From contig NZ_QOVA01000003.1 of the NCBI RefSeq assembly GCF_003332275.1, forward strand, positions 186,001 through 250,000: DNA of 64,000 nt, read 5' to 3'. The position numbers and the translations under genes are program-made. Shown piece after piece: positions 1 through 9,423 of the stretch (its first letter is position 1; every line of letters begins with the position of its first letter). The notes under the pieces were generated by a model. The model was not told the DNA's origin and ran no database searches. It worked only from the letters and a program-made list of their open reading frames with translations. The DNA is from Edaphovirga cremea (GTDB taxonomy: Bacteria; Pseudomonadota; Gammaproteobacteria; Enterobacterales; Enterobacteriaceae).

Positions 1-49
1 TAACCGCGACTTAGTACCGGTTGATGACGAGCTGCGCTTTTCCGCCTGA
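1..49 (+). CDS. C-terminal end of an unidentified protein (partial)
   Basis: An open frame entering from the left edge reads NRDLVPVDDELRFSA and stops at TGA 47-49. The acidic/hydrophobic tail is a believable protein end and would be convergent with exuR. Only 15 residues are visible, so no family can be assigned and it may be chance. Confidence 0.3.
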   Translation, partial: NRDLVPVDDELRFSA

Positions 50-579
50 GATCGTGTGGTATATCTGCCTGTAGATTGTTCTGCGATAAGAAGCGGAAGT
101 CAGAATCAGTGGGTGATAATAGCGATAAATCTGCTCGCACACCCGGCTGATGGGCTGGCTCTGCATATAAAGTGTCGCTGGAGGCGTTGGACGCCCAGCA
201 AGACAGTATTATTGACAGTGCAAAAAACCAGCGCATTTAGTCGAAATTCATTCCAGCCAAGAGTAATAAAAGTGCTCTAACTGTAACAAAGTTACAGAAA
301 CCGAGACAGGGAAATATACAGCCTTGAGGGGGATGTTTTAAGTACTACTTCATATTATCGAGTAAATTGTTTTCCTATTTACACTCGCTGACGGAAAGAG
401 ACGTTAGCTGACGCTAATCTGGACTTCCTGGCACGTTAAGAAGGTGAAAACGCTATATTTATCACTGATAACAAAATTGCAACCTGATAGCGACAAAAGA
501 GGGGGTTAAGAGAAGGACACCTCAGATGAGGCACCCTGTCAGAATAAGAATGGAGAGGGATTAATATTATTGCGGAACG
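50..579. other. Intergenic stretch without a supported gene
   Basis: About 530 bases between the left-edge gene end and exuR. A short frame at 151-240 (ending LEALDAQQDSIIDSAKNQRI then TAG) has protein-like composition but no start codon or ribosome site and could be a decayed gene end. On the minus strand a weak hairpin with G-U pairs at about 514-535 lies just after the exuR stop and may be its terminator. Nothing else is recognisable. Confidence 0.4.
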
Positions 580-1356
580 CTATTTTGTGACTGCTGTGAC
601 CTGATCGAGATGTACCACTGGGTTTTCTGCAAACAGGTAACGATCGACATTGAATTCGAAGTCATCGGTAGTCGCGCGAAAGAGCATTTGCTTGGTATTT
701 TCGAGGTGTTGCCACATCGCCAATTTTGCGGCGTAGGGATCTTTACGCATTAAGGCTTTAAGAATCTGATCGTGATCTTCGCACCAGCTCTCAATCGATT
801 TTTCATCAATATGCTCGTGCAGTTTACGCCAGTAGGGGTTATGCACCCGTTGGCTCCACATCTTTTCAACGATAGTCGCCATCGCCGTATTTTGTGTTGC
901 CATCGCTACCTGAATATGGAATTTGAGATCCCACTGCGAATCGCGGAAACGGTCTTCCTGACGCGCATGCTCCTGAATTTCCATCAGTTGAACGATGTCT
1001 TGCTTGGTCACCTGCGTAGCGGCGAACTCGGCAATATTGCTTTCAATCAGTTGTCTGGCCTGCAGCAGTTCAAAGGGACCCGCAGTGGCGAATTCAATTT
1101 CGGCACTGGGCATAACCAGGTGTTTCTGCTGGTTGGACATAACATGGATGCCCGAACCTTTACGCACCTCAACATATCCCTCTACCTCCAGCATAATAAT
1201 CGCCTCACGGACTACCGTGCGACTGACATTCATCTCTTCAGAAATGAAGCGTTCAGCAGGAAGTTTTTCGCCAACCTGATAGACCCCGGTTTCGATTCTC
1301 TGCTTTAACTCTGCGGCCAACTGCTGGTATAACCGCCTGGTTTCTGTGAATTCCAT
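580..1356 (-). CDS. exuR: GntR-family repressor of hexuronate genes ExuR
   Basis: DNA-binding repressor of galacturonate/glucuronate transport and catabolism, relieved in E. coli by hexuronates. The 258 residues equal the E. coli ExuR length and align throughout: an N-terminal winged helix-turn-helix (about 8-75, with [21 protein letters not shown] and the wing [14 protein letters not shown]) and a C-terminal FCD-type all-helical effector domain (about 95-235). The C-terminus [19 protein letters not shown] is almost identical to the E. coli protein. It lies beside exuT and the uxa genes, its expected targets. A TTATACCA-type palindrome upstream suggests autoregulation. Confidence 0.96.
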   Translation of the reverse strand: MEFTETRRLYQQLAAELKQRIETGVYQVGEKLPAERFISEEMNVSRTVVREAIIMLEVEGYVEVRKGSGIHVMSNQQKHLVMPSAEIEFATAGPFELLQARQLIESNIAEFAATQVTKQDIVQLMEIQEHARQEDRFRDSQWDLKFHIQVAMATQNTAMATIVEKMWSQRVHNPYWRKLHEHIDEKSIESWCEDHDQILKALMRKDPYAAKLAMWQHLENTKQMLFRATTDDFEFNVDRYLFAENPVVHLDQVTAVTK

Positions 1357-1442
1357 GATGCGAGCTCTTGGGTAGCGTGGGCTGACGATATTAGCAAGCT
1401 TTCGATGAAGAAATCATGTGCCGTGACTCATTGCATTTGCTT

Positions 1443-1460
1443 GACTTGTTATACCACTTA
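1443..1460. promoter_or_regulatory. Candidate ExuR operator upstream of exuR
   Basis: CTTGTTATACCACT at 1445-1458 matches 11 of 14 positions of the palindromic ExuR/UxuR operator ATTGGTATACCAAT (consensus from memory). It lies about 90 bases upstream of the exuR start and beyond the exuT terminator, the place expected for autoregulation. The match is imperfect and untested. Confidence 0.45.
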
Positions 1461-1521
1461 TTCATCCTATGCACTAGCCGCACGGGTCACAGACGAGGAA
1501 TCGGCAGAAGGATGCTGGCAT

Positions 1522-1548
1522 GAAAAAAGCCCGGTGAGTACACCGGGC
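1522..1548 (-). terminator. Rho-independent terminator of exuT
   Basis: Read on the minus strand, an 8-bp stem GCCCGGTG/CACCGGGC with a 4-base loop is followed by six T, 25 bases after the exuT stop. It separates exuT from exuR, which is transcribed in the same direction. Confidence 0.88.
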
Positions 1549-1573
1549 CTGGCAGACATAAAAACAGACGCGA

Positions 1574-2866
1574 TTAGGCGTTGGCGGTGCTCAACGGTTG
1601 GGGAGTTGGCTCAACGGCTGAACGGTTCTGCAGCACGGTCCAGATAACCACGGCACCCAGCAAGTCAAACACGGCCAGCGCTGCGAACAAAGGACTGAAA
1701 CCGAGGGTATCAGCCAGTGCACCCACGACCAGGGCAAACAGGGTACTCGCCGTCCACGCAGCCATCCCGGTCAGACCGTTGGCTGTCGCGACCTCGTTAC
1801 GACCAAAAACGTCGGAAGAGAGGGTAATCAGGGCGCCAGAGAGTGATTGGTGGGCAAAGCCACCGACACACAGCAAGGCAATCGCTGCATAAGGACTGGT
1901 GAACAGGCCAATTGTGCCTGGGCCAATCATCAGGACAGCACCCATGGTCACAACCATTTTACGGGAGACGATCAGATTTACTTTAAAATACTTCTGGAAC
2001 AGCGGGGGTAAATAGCCACCGACTATGCAGCCAAGGTCAGCAAACAGCATTGGCATCCAGGCAAACATCGCGATCTCTTTCAGGTTAAAGCCATAGGCTT
2101 TGAACATGAAGAGTGGGATCCAGGCGTTGAATGTTCCCCAGGCTGGCTCAGCGAGAAAACGTGGCAGTGCGATGCCCCAGAACTGGCGGTTACGCAGAAT
2201 CTGCCAGGCAGACATTTTCTTGGCGTTGGTGGTCTGGTGTTGGGCTTCCTGACCATCAAGAATATAAGTACGTTCTTCGTCAGACAGCTTTTTCTGATCT
2301 TTGGGGTGTTTGTAAAAGATCAGCCAGCAGATAGCCCAGATCAGGCTCAGCGCACCGGTAATAATGAACGCCAACTGCCAGCTATGCATCACGATAGCCC
2401 AGACGACCAGCGGAGGGGCTATCATCCCGCCGATGGAGGAACCCACGTTGAAGTAGCCTACGGCGATAGAGCGTTCTTTGGCCGGAAACCATTCGCTACT
2501 GGCTTTGAGGCCCGCAGGAATCATCGCCGCTTCCGCCATACCCACCGCACCACGGGCAATCGCCAGTCCACCCCAACTGCTTGCCAGCGCGGTAGCCATG
2601 CAGAACAACGCCCACATAATGGCAAACATCGCATAGCCGACCTTGGTGCCCATTACATCCAGAATGTAACCGGCAACAGGTTGCATAAGGGTATAACAGG
2701 CTGAATAAGCAGCGATAATGTAAGAATATTGCTGAGTGGTGATATGCATGGTGTCCTGCAAGGTCGGTGCAGCGACAGCAATGGCGTTACGCGTCAGGTA
2801 GCCAAGTACGGTCCCCACGGTAACCAGTGCGATCATGTACCAGCGTAACCCTTTAATTTTACGCAT
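1574..2866 (-). CDS. exuT: Hexuronate/H+ symporter ExuT (MFS)
   Basis: Inner-membrane transporter importing galacturonate and glucuronate for the uxa pathway. The 430 residues form a typical 12-helix major facilitator of the anion:cation symporter group. Helix 1 follows MRKIKGLRWYMIALV, with the conserved NAIAVAAPTLQDTM region next. A longer upstream reading frame exists, but the ATG at 2866 has a GGGAGA ribosome site and begins exactly like E. coli ExuT, so I use it. The gene diverges from uxaC across a 545-base control region and ends in its own terminator. Confidence 0.95.
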   Translation of the reverse strand: MRKIKGLRWYMIALVTVGTVLGYLTRNAIAVAAPTLQDTMHITTQQYSYIIAAYSACYTLMQPVAGYILDVMGTKVGYAMFAIMWALFCMATALASSWGGLAIARGAVGMAEAAMIPAGLKASSEWFPAKERSIAVGYFNVGSSIGGMIAPPLVVWAIVMHSWQLAFIITGALSLIWAICWLIFYKHPKDQKKLSDEERTYILDGQEAQHQTTNAKKMSAWQILRNRQFWGIALPRFLAEPAWGTFNAWIPLFMFKAYGFNLKEIAMFAWMPMLFADLGCIVGGYLPPLFQKYFKVNLIVSRKMVVTMGAVLMIGPGTIGLFTSPYAAIALLCVGGFAHQSLSGALITLSSDVFGRNEVATANGLTGMAAWTASTLFALVVGALADTLGFSPLFAALAVFDLLGAVVIWTVLQNRSAVEPTPQPLSTANA

Positions 2867-3411
2867 TTGAATCTCTCCCAGTAAAAGTCCTGCTATGGAC
2901 TGCCGAATAGCAGCCACGACACATCGGCTCAATCGGGCATGCTATACCCGGTATCTGAGCTTCTGGCTCTCCATTAATTTTCGAGTGGTAACGATGTCAG
3001 CCTTGAAAAGGCCTGGTGCATCTGTTCTCCCCGCATTGCATACAGAACATGTCGGTGTCTGCAGCAATTTGATCGATGGCATCCTTCATCGTCAGCCCTC
3101 TGAACAGCCACTGGTCAAATATTCTTACCGGGTGGAGGTCTCATACTGGCGGCAGCAAGATAACTTGTCATACAGATTTAAAAGTTGAGTGATATCACAA
3201 AAACCATTTTTTAAATGAGGAATAATACGGCCAGCCCTAGACGTGACGCATCCACCGCGCGTCGCCCCGTAATCCGCCGATTTTTGTGATCTTATTGTTA
3301 TGCTTTTGCGATCCGTTACCCACAAATAGTTCTGGACGATGGGTATAATTGGTGTGATAACTTTACGCAATCAAACCAGGCTCAGACCTAATGCAAGGTG
3401 AGGAATTTATA
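2867..3411. promoter_or_regulatory. Divergent exuT/uxaC control region
   Basis: 545 bases without a gene. AATTGGTGTGATAACTT at 3347-3363 keeps a perfect left half of the ExuR operator (AATTGGT) just upstream of uxaC. GTTGA-N6-TCACA at 3184-3199 is a weak CRP-like site. Coregulation of transporter and catabolic genes by ExuR and cAMP-CRP is what the family would predict. I cannot place -35/-10 elements with confidence. Confidence 0.4.
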
Positions 3412-4821
3412 ATGTCGCAGTTTTTAACCGAAGATTTCCTGCTTGACAGCGAATTTGCCCGTCGTCTGTACCATGACTATGCGAAAGACCAGCCAATTTT
3501 TGATTATCACTGTCACTTGCCTCCAGAACAGATCGCAGAAAACTACCAATTTAAGAATCTGTATGACATCTGGCTGAAGGGCGATCACTATAAATGGCGC
3601 GCGATGCGCACCAATGGTGTTGCAGAGCGTTTGTGTACCGGTGATGCCAGTGACTGGGAGAAATTTGAAGCCTGGGCTGCCACGGTTCCCCATACTATCG
3701 GCAATCCGCTCTACCACTGGACGCACCTTGAGTTGCGTCGTCCTTTCGGCATTACCGGTAAATTACTGTCGCCAACGACTGCCCAGGAAATCTGGCAGCG
3801 TGGCAATGAATTATTGGCTCAGGACAGCTTCTCTGCGCGTGGAATTATGCAGCAGATGAATGTGAAGATGGTTGGGACGACAGACGATCCGGTTGACGAT
3901 CTGCGCCACCACAAAGCGATTGCCCAGGACGGTACATTCACTATCAAAGTGTTGCCAAGCTGGCGTCCGGATAAAGCCTTCAACATCGAAGCCGCCGGTT
4001 TCAACGAGTATATGCAACGTCTGGAAGCGGCCTCAGATACCGCTATCAGCCGTTTCAGCGATCTGCGTGATGCGCTGAAAAAGCGTCTCGATCATTTTGC
4101 CGCACACGGTTGCAAGGTTTCTGACCATGCACTCGACGTAGTGGTTTATGGCGAAGCGGATGAAGCGACGCTGGATGCCATTTTGGCCCGTCGCCTGAGT
4201 GGTGCGCTGCCGACGACCGAAGAAACTGCGCAATTCAAAACCGCGGTTCTGGTCTGGCTGGGAAGTGAATACAACCGCCGCGGTTGGGTTCAGCAATATC
4301 ACATCGGCGCGCTGCGCAATAACAATAGTCGCCAGTTCAAATTATTGGGGCCGGATGTCGGTTTTGATTCGATCAACGATCAGCCGATGGCACAAGCGCT
4401 CTCCAGCCTGCTGGCTGCTCAGGGCATACAGAATGCGTTGCCAAAAACCATCCTTTACTGCCTGAATCCGCGTGATAACGAAGTGATCGGCACCATGGTC
4501 GGTAACTTCCAGGGTGAAGGCATGGCCGGGAAAATGCAGTTTGGTTCCGGCTGGTGGTTCAACGATCAGAAAGACGGTATGCAGCGCCAGATGTTGCAAC
4601 TGGCTAACCTGGGTCTGCTGAGTCGCTTTGTTGGGATGCTGACTGATAGCCGCAGTTTCCTGTCTTATACGCGCCATGAATATTTCCGTCGCATTCTCTG
4701 CCAGATGATTGGTCGTTGGGTAGAAGACGGTGAAGCACCAGCAGATATTCAACTGCTGGGCGATATGGTGAAAAACATCTGTTTCGACAATGCCAAACAG
4801 TATTTCGCCATCGAGCTTTAA
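3412..4821 (+). CDS. uxaC: Uronate isomerase UxaC
   Basis: Converts D-galacturonate to D-tagaturonate and D-glucuronate to D-fructuronate, the first step after ExuT uptake. The 469-residue protein belongs to the amidohydrolase superfamily: FDYHCHLPP supplies metal ligands His33 and His35 at the end of the first barrel strand, and the length matches E. coli UxaC (470). The ATG at 3412 is preceded by GGTGAGG; an in-frame ATG at 3391 lacks family similarity before it. First gene of uxaC-uxaB-uxaA, 149 bases before uxaB. Confidence 0.96.
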   Translation: MSQFLTEDFLLDSEFARRLYHDYAKDQPIFDYHCHLPPEQIAENYQFKNLYDIWLKGDHYKWRAMRTNGVAERLCTGDASDWEKFEAWAATVPHTIGNPLYHWTHLELRRPFGITGKLLSPTTAQEIWQRGNELLAQDSFSARGIMQQMNVKMVGTTDDPVDDLRHHKAIAQDGTFTIKVLPSWRPDKAFNIEAAGFNEYMQRLEAASDTAISRFSDLRDALKKRLDHFAAHGCKVSDHALDVVVYGEADEATLDAILARRLSGALPTTEETAQFKTAVLVWLGSEYNRRGWVQQYHIGALRNNNSRQFKLLGPDVGFDSINDQPMAQALSSLLAAQGIQNALPKTILYCLNPRDNEVIGTMVGNFQGEGMAGKMQFGSGWWFNDQKDGMQRQMLQLANLGLLSRFVGMLTDSRSFLSYTRHEYFRRILCQMIGRWVEDGEAPADIQLLGDMVKNICFDNAKQYFAIEL

Positions 4822-4870
4822 CCACGGGGCGGGTTGGCTGAGGCCGCTCCGCTGCGTAATAGGCTATTTT

Positions 4871-4897
4871 CATCGATAAAAATTTTTATCATTGATG
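4871..4897. promoter_or_regulatory. AT-rich palindrome between uxaC and uxaB
   Basis: GATAAAAATTTTTATC is a perfect 16-bp palindrome at 4875-4890, flanked by CATC and ATTGATG that extend the symmetry. It sits in the 149-base uxaC-uxaB gap. No T-tract follows in either direction, so it is not a classical terminator. It could be a protein-binding site or an mRNA processing structure that sets different uxaC and uxaB levels. Confidence 0.35.
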
Positions 4898-4970
4898 TCG
4901 GACGGTGAAACGGGTGCATGAGCGCCTTGGCCGTCTGCTTGCTGAATGACTCACCAGAGGTGAATTTTTA

Positions 4971-6422
4971 ATGCAAACGTTGAACCGTCGTGACTTCCCG
5001 GGTCGTAATCATCCAGATAAAATTATTCAATTCGGTGAAGGCAATTTCCTGCGCGCCTTTATCGACTGGCAGTTGGATCTACTCAATGAACACACCGATC
5101 TGAATGCGGGTGTCGTTATTGTCCGTCCTATCGATACCGATTTCCCGCCATCGCTCAGCACACAGGACGGGTTGTATACCACGATCATCCGTGGCTTGAA
5201 CGAGCAGGGCGAAACAGTACGCGAATCGCGCCTGATTCGTTCGGTTAACCGTGAAATCAATATCTATCGTCAGTTTGATGAATATCTGGCATTGGCGCAT
5301 GACGCCAATATCCGTTTTGTTTTCTCCAATACCACTGAAGCGGGCATCAGCTACAACGAAGCCGATACCTTTAACGACGCACCGCCTGCCAGTTTTCCCG
5401 CCAAGCTGACTCGTCTGCTGTACGAGCGTTTCACCCATTTTGACGGTGCCGCCGATAAAGGCTGGGTGCTGTTGCCGTGCGAACTGATCGATTACAACGG
5501 CGAAGCCTTGCGTGAACTGGTGCTGCGCTATGCGACCCAGTGGCAGTTGCCGCAGGCATTCACTGAATGGTTGGAGCAGAACAATACATTTTGCTCAACG
5601 CTGGTGGACCGCATCGTGACCGGCTATCCGCGTGGCGAAGTCGAAGCCTTGCAGCAAGAATTGGGCTATCAGGACAGTTTCCTCGATACTGCCGAGCACT
5701 TTTATCTGTTCGTGATTCAGGGGCCACAATGGTTGGCCAAAGAGTTGCGTCTGGATCAGCTCGATCTGAATGTCCGTATCGTCGACGACATCAAGCCGTA
5801 CAAAGAGCGCAAAGTGGCCATTCTCAATGGTGCCCATACGGCGCTGGTCCCCGTTGCTTTCCTGGCCGGTCTGAATACGGTTGGCGAGGCGATGAATGAT
5901 CCGCAAGTCAGTCGCTTTGTTGAAAATGCGATCGCTGAAGAGATCGTTCCGGTACTGGATTTACCACAGGATGAGTTGACGTCGTTTGCCCAGGCGGTAT
6001 TGAGCCGTTTCCGTAACCCGTTCATTCAACATCAACTGTTGTCCATCGCGCTGAATGGTATGACCAAGTTTCGTACCCGTATTCTTCCGCAGATGCTGGC
6101 CAGCCAACAGCAGAATGGCATTCTGCCACCGCGCCTGACGTTTGCACTGGCTGCCTTGATTGCTTTCTATCGCGGCGATCGCGACGGTGAAAACTATCCT
6201 TTGCAAGATGACGCGCATTGGCTTGAGCGTTTTTCCACCCTGTGGACGGGCGTGGCAAATGGCGATACCCCGTTGGCGGCATTGGTTGAAACGGTTTTGG
6301 CCGATGAGCAGCACTGGGGTCAGAATTTGAATGCGATTCCTGGTCTGGCAGAAAAAATCACTGAACACCTGCAAACCATCCAGGATCGCGGAATGCGCGC
6401 AGCGTTGGCTGCGTACAGTTAA
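4971..6422 (+). CDS. uxaB: Tagaturonate reductase (altronate oxidoreductase) UxaB
   Basis: NADH-dependent reduction of D-tagaturonate to D-altronate in the galacturonate branch. At 483 residues it equals E. coli UxaB. It belongs to the mannitol dehydrogenase/polyol long-chain reductase family: [18 protein letters not shown] near residue 20 is the family Rossmann signature, and [23 protein letters not shown] near 280 is the catalytic-lysine segment. The ATG follows AGAGGTG. It stops 10 bases before uxaA. Confidence 0.95.
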   Translation: MQTLNRRDFPGRNHPDKIIQFGEGNFLRAFIDWQLDLLNEHTDLNAGVVIVRPIDTDFPPSLSTQDGLYTTIIRGLNEQGETVRESRLIRSVNREINIYRQFDEYLALAHDANIRFVFSNTTEAGISYNEADTFNDAPPASFPAKLTRLLYERFTHFDGAADKGWVLLPCELIDYNGEALRELVLRYATQWQLPQAFTEWLEQNNTFCSTLVDRIVTGYPRGEVEALQQELGYQDSFLDTAEHFYLFVIQGPQWLAKELRLDQLDLNVRIVDDIKPYKERKVAILNGAHTALVPVAFLAGLNTVGEAMNDPQVSRFVENAIAEEIVPVLDLPQDELTSFAQAVLSRFRNPFIQHQLLSIALNGMTKFRTRILPQMLASQQQNGILPPRLTFALAALIAFYRGDRDGENYPLQDDAHWLERFSTLWTGVANGDTPLAALVETVLADEQHWGQNLNAIPGLAEKITEHLQTIQDRGMRAALAAYS

Positions 6423-6432
6423 AGGTAACGCT

Positions 6433-7923
6433 ATGCAAAGTATTATCAAGATTCACCCGCTGGACAATGTCGCCGTCGCATTGCGCGATCTCGAGGCAGA
6501 AGAAAAGATCCAGGTGGGTGATGACAGTATTCAACTCAAGCAAGCGGTCGGCCGCGGACATAAGTTTGCCATTCTGCCGATTGCCGCGGGTCAGAATATC
6601 ATTAAGTACGGATTGCCGATTGGTCACGCGCTGAGTGACATTGCTGCCGGTGAGCACATTCATTCGCCAAACGCGAAAACCAATCTCAGCGATCTGGATC
6701 AATACCAGTATGAGCCTGAACTGACCGAGTTGCCGCCGCAGATGGCAGATCGCGAAGTACAGATCTACCGGCGTAAAAATGGTCTGGTGGGGATCCGTAA
6801 TGAGCTGTGGATCATCCCGACCGTAGGTTGTGTGAACGGCATTGCCCGGCAAATCCAGCAGCGGTTTCTGAAGGAAACCAATGAAGCTGAAGGGATCGAT
6901 GGCGTTTACCTGTTCAGCCATCCGTTCGGTTGTTCGCAACTGGGCCAGGATCATGAAAATACCCGCACGATGTTGCAAAACATGGTTCGACATCCCAATG
7001 CAGGTGCGGTTTTGGTAATCGGTTTGGGTTGTGAAAACAATCAGGTCGATATGTTCCGGACTACGCTGGGCGAAGTGGACGAAGAACGCGTGCGCTTTAT
7101 GGTTTGCCAACAGCAGGACGATGAAGTTGAAGCCGGGCTGGAGCGTCTGCACGAGCTTTATCAGGCGATGCGTAACGATCGTCGGGTAGAAGGCAAACTC
7201 AGCGAGCTGAAATTCGGTCTCGAATGTGGTGGGTCCGATGGCCTCTCCGGTATTACCGCGAATCCATTGCTGGGACGTTTCTCGGATTATGTCATTGGCA
7301 ACGGCGGCACTTCGGTGCTGACTGAAGTGCCGGAAATGTTCGGTGCCGAGCGCATTTTGATGAGTCGCTGCCGCGATGAGTCGACGTTTGAGAAAACGGT
7401 CAGCATGGTGAATGACTTCAAACAGTATTTCATCGCTCACGACCAGCCGATTTATGAGAATCCATCGCCGGGCAACAAGGCGGGTGGCATAACCACGCTG
7501 GAAGAGAAATCGCTCGGTTGTACCCAGAAAGCGGGAGAGAGCGTGGTGGTGGACGTGCTGAAGTATGGCGAACGGCTGAAAAACCCGGGTCTCAACCTGT
7601 TGAGTGCGCCAGGTAACGATGCGGTCGCAACCAGTGCGCTGGCCGGTGCGGGCTGTCATATGGTGCTGTTCAGTACGGGCCGCGGTACCCCTTATGGTGG
7701 TTTTGTCCCGACCGTCAAATTGGCCACCAACAGCGAATTGGCGGCCAAGAAACCACACTGGATCGATTTCGATGCGGGCAAGTTAATCCATGGCACGTCA
7801 ATGGACGAATTGCTGTCAGAGTTTGTCGATCTGATTGTGGCGATTGCCGATGGAAAACTGGCGCGCAACGAAGTGAATGATTTCCGCGAGCTGGCGATTT
7901 TTAAAAGCGGCGTAACGTTGTAA
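6433..7923 (+). CDS. uxaA: Altronate dehydratase UxaA
   Basis: Dehydrates D-altronate to 2-keto-3-deoxygluconate, which enters the KdgK/KdgA (Entner-Doudoroff) route; neither kdg gene is in this window. The 496 residues match the E. coli length (495), with an N-terminal SAF domain (about 1-100) and a large C-terminal UxaA domain containing conserved cysteines in CVNGIARQ, GCSQLGQDHENT and LGCTQKAGES. A longer frame begins inside uxaB, but the ATG at 6433 after AAAGGTAACGCT starts like the family. Last gene of the operon, followed by a terminator. Confidence 0.95.
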   Translation: MQSIIKIHPLDNVAVALRDLEAEEKIQVGDDSIQLKQAVGRGHKFAILPIAAGQNIIKYGLPIGHALSDIAAGEHIHSPNAKTNLSDLDQYQYEPELTELPPQMADREVQIYRRKNGLVGIRNELWIIPTVGCVNGIARQIQQRFLKETNEAEGIDGVYLFSHPFGCSQLGQDHENTRTMLQNMVRHPNAGAVLVIGLGCENNQVDMFRTTLGEVDEERVRFMVCQQQDDEVEAGLERLHELYQAMRNDRRVEGKLSELKFGLECGGSDGLSGITANPLLGRFSDYVIGNGGTSVLTEVPEMFGAERILMSRCRDESTFEKTVSMVNDFKQYFIAHDQPIYENPSPGNKAGGITTLEEKSLGCTQKAGESVVVDVLKYGERLKNPGLNLLSAPGNDAVATSALAGAGCHMVLFSTGRGTPYGGFVPTVKLATNSELAAKKPHWIDFDAGKLIHGTSMDELLSEFVDLIVAIADGKLARNEVNDFRELAIFKSGVTL

Positions 7924-7946
7924 GCGCTTACTGAGTTCGTTAAGAT

Positions 7947-7980
7947 AAAACGGTGTTTCATAGTATGGAGCGCCGTTTTT
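7947..7980 (+). terminator. Terminator after uxaA
   Basis: AAAACGG (7947-7953) pairs with CCGTTTT (7973-7979), followed by a T-rich tract TTTTATTTTTTT. It lies 23 bases after the uxaA stop and ends the uxaCBA transcript before ygjV. Confidence 0.8.
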
Positions 7981-8106
7981 TATTTTTTTAAAAAATCAGC
8001 ATGGCGCTAACACACTGCGCCATAAAATCTTTTGACGACACAAGTCAGTCTTTTGCTGTAAAGAAAAGGCACAGGTACTTCTTCGTACCACAGGAATTTT
8101 TCAGAG

Positions 8107-8655
8107 ATGACGTTTTATTGGTTTGCCCAGAGCATCGGGGTACTGGCCTTTCTGGTGGGTATCACAATGTTCTTCAATCGTGACGATCGCCGCTTCAAAA
8201 AACAACTTTCCGCTTACACTGCCATTATTGGCATACATTTCTTCCTGATGGGTGCCAATGCCGCAGGGTCAAGCGCGGTACTGAACTCCTTGCGAACACT
8301 GGTTTCACTGCGCACCCGCAGCCAGATGGTGATGGTGATTTTCATCGTCCTGACGCTGGTTCTGGGATTGGGCAATGCGAAACACTGGATGGAAGTTCTG
8401 CCCATCATCGGGACGGCAGTCAGTACCTGGGCGTTATTCCGCACCAGTGGGCTGACGACGCGTTGCGTGATGTGGTGTTCGACCTGTGGCTGGGTGGCGC
8501 ACAACATTTGGTTGGGTTCGATAGGCGGGTCGCTGATTGAGGGCAGTTTCCTGTTCATGAACGGTTTCAATATTATCCGCTTCCGTCGATTGCAGTTGCG
8601 CGGAATAGATCCCTTCAAGGTTGAAAAAGAGGTCAAAAAAGAAGAGGCGGCTTGA
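8107..8655 (+). CDS. ygjV: YgjV family inner-membrane protein
   Basis: Integral membrane protein of unknown function, 182 residues against 183 in E. coli, collinear throughout (FFNRDDRRFKKQLSAYTAIIG near 22-42; IIRFRRLQLRGIDPFKVEK near the end). About five hydrophobic segments are visible, with a charged cytoplasmic-looking tail. In E. coli ygjV also follows uxaCA, so linkage to hexuronate genes is conserved although no role in that pathway is shown. It has its own region after the uxaA terminator. Confidence 0.9.
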   Translation: MTFYWFAQSIGVLAFLVGITMFFNRDDRRFKKQLSAYTAIIGIHFFLMGANAAGSSAVLNSLRTLVSLRTRSQMVMVIFIVLTLVLGLGNAKHWMEVLPIIGTAVSTWALFRTSGLTTRCVMWCSTCGWVAHNIWLGSIGGSLIEGSFLFMNGFNIIRFRRLQLRGIDPFKVEKEVKKEEAA

Positions 8656-8669
8656 GCCCGCCACAGAAT

Positions 8670-9404
8670 TTACTCTTTCAGCTCCAGCGGCGGCAGTTGT
8701 GCAAAAATACTCAGCAAACCTTCGCCCCAGCCTTTGCGAATCACACTGAAATAGGGGTGATCTTCAGTGATCCGGTACTGCTGGTCGACCGTGAAACTGT
8801 CGTTTTCGTAGATCATCACATCCAGCGGTAATCCTACGGAAAGATTACTGCGCAGCGTCGAGTCCATCGAAATCAGCGCACACTGCATCGCCTGATCCAA
8901 CGGGGTGTCATAGGTCAGCACCCGATCAATAATCGGCTTGCCGTATTTGCTTTCCCCGATCTGGAAATAGGGCGTGTCATGCGTGGCCTCTATGAAATTG
9001 CCTTGCGGATAGACGTGAAACAGACGCAACCCTTCACCTTTGATCTGCCCACCCAGGATCAGGTTACAGCCAAAATCGGTCGATCCACTGTTCTGCTGAT
9101 CGGCGCTGTCGCGCAGGATCACTTCACGGATCGTCTCCCCGAGCAGCGTCGCGCCATCATAGAGCGATCGGATATTGAGCATATTGGCTTGCGCCGAATC
9201 CAGGCAACGGCGGTGCAGCAGGCTGATAATACTCTGTGTGGTCGCCAGATTACCGGCACTCTGAATGACGAGTGTGCGCTCGCCTTCCTGATGGAAAACA
9301 TGCAGTTTGCGGAAGGTGGAGATATGATCCACCCCAGCATTGGTGCGGGAATCCGCGGCGAATACCAACCCTGAGGAAAGGCGCATCGCCACACAGTAAG
9401 TCAT
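8670..9404 (-). CDS. Anbu, proteasome/HslV-type N-terminal nucleophile peptidase
   Basis: Self-compartmentalising peptidase of the Anbu (ancestral beta-subunit, COG3484) family, related to HslV and proteasome beta subunits. The start at 9404 gives MTYCVAMRL, so removal of Met exposes Thr1, the expected catalytic nucleophile. Counting from Thr1, Asp17 is in AADSRTNAG and Lys32 in TFRK, completing the usual Thr-Asp-Lys triad. 244 residues is normal for the family. A longer frame upstream is rejected because it would bury Thr1 and overlap the preceding gene. Last gene of a four-gene operon, 19 bases after the transglutaminase stop. The natural substrate is unknown, and no dedicated ATPase unfoldase gene is adjacent. 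Confidence 0.88.
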   Translation of the reverse strand: MTYCVAMRLSSGLVFAADSRTNAGVDHISTFRKLHVFHQEGERTLVIQSAGNLATTQSIISLLHRRCLDSAQANMLNIRSLYDGATLLGETIREVILRDSADQQNSGSTDFGCNLILGGQIKGEGLRLFHVYPQGNFIEATHDTPYFQIGESKYGKPIIDRVLTYDTPLDQAMQCALISMDSTLRSNLSVGLPLDVMIYENDSFTVDQQYRITEDHPYFSVIRKGWGEGLLSIFAQLPPLELKE

Positions 9405-9423
9405 AACGCAGTACCCTTCAGGT

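Noticed and set aside
3125-3370. 81-codon frame in the exuT/uxaC intergenic region
   Set aside because: Lies in the expected promoter region, cysteine/arginine-rich chance composition, no start signal.
6358-7758. 466-codon minus-strand frame opposite uxaA
   Set aside because: It is an antisense shadow of a well-supported gene, has no ribosome site and shows no recognisable protein features.
8001-8183. 60-codon plus-strand frame overlapping the ygjV start
   Set aside because: Out of frame with ygjV, no ribosome site, and ygjV is the conserved gene here.
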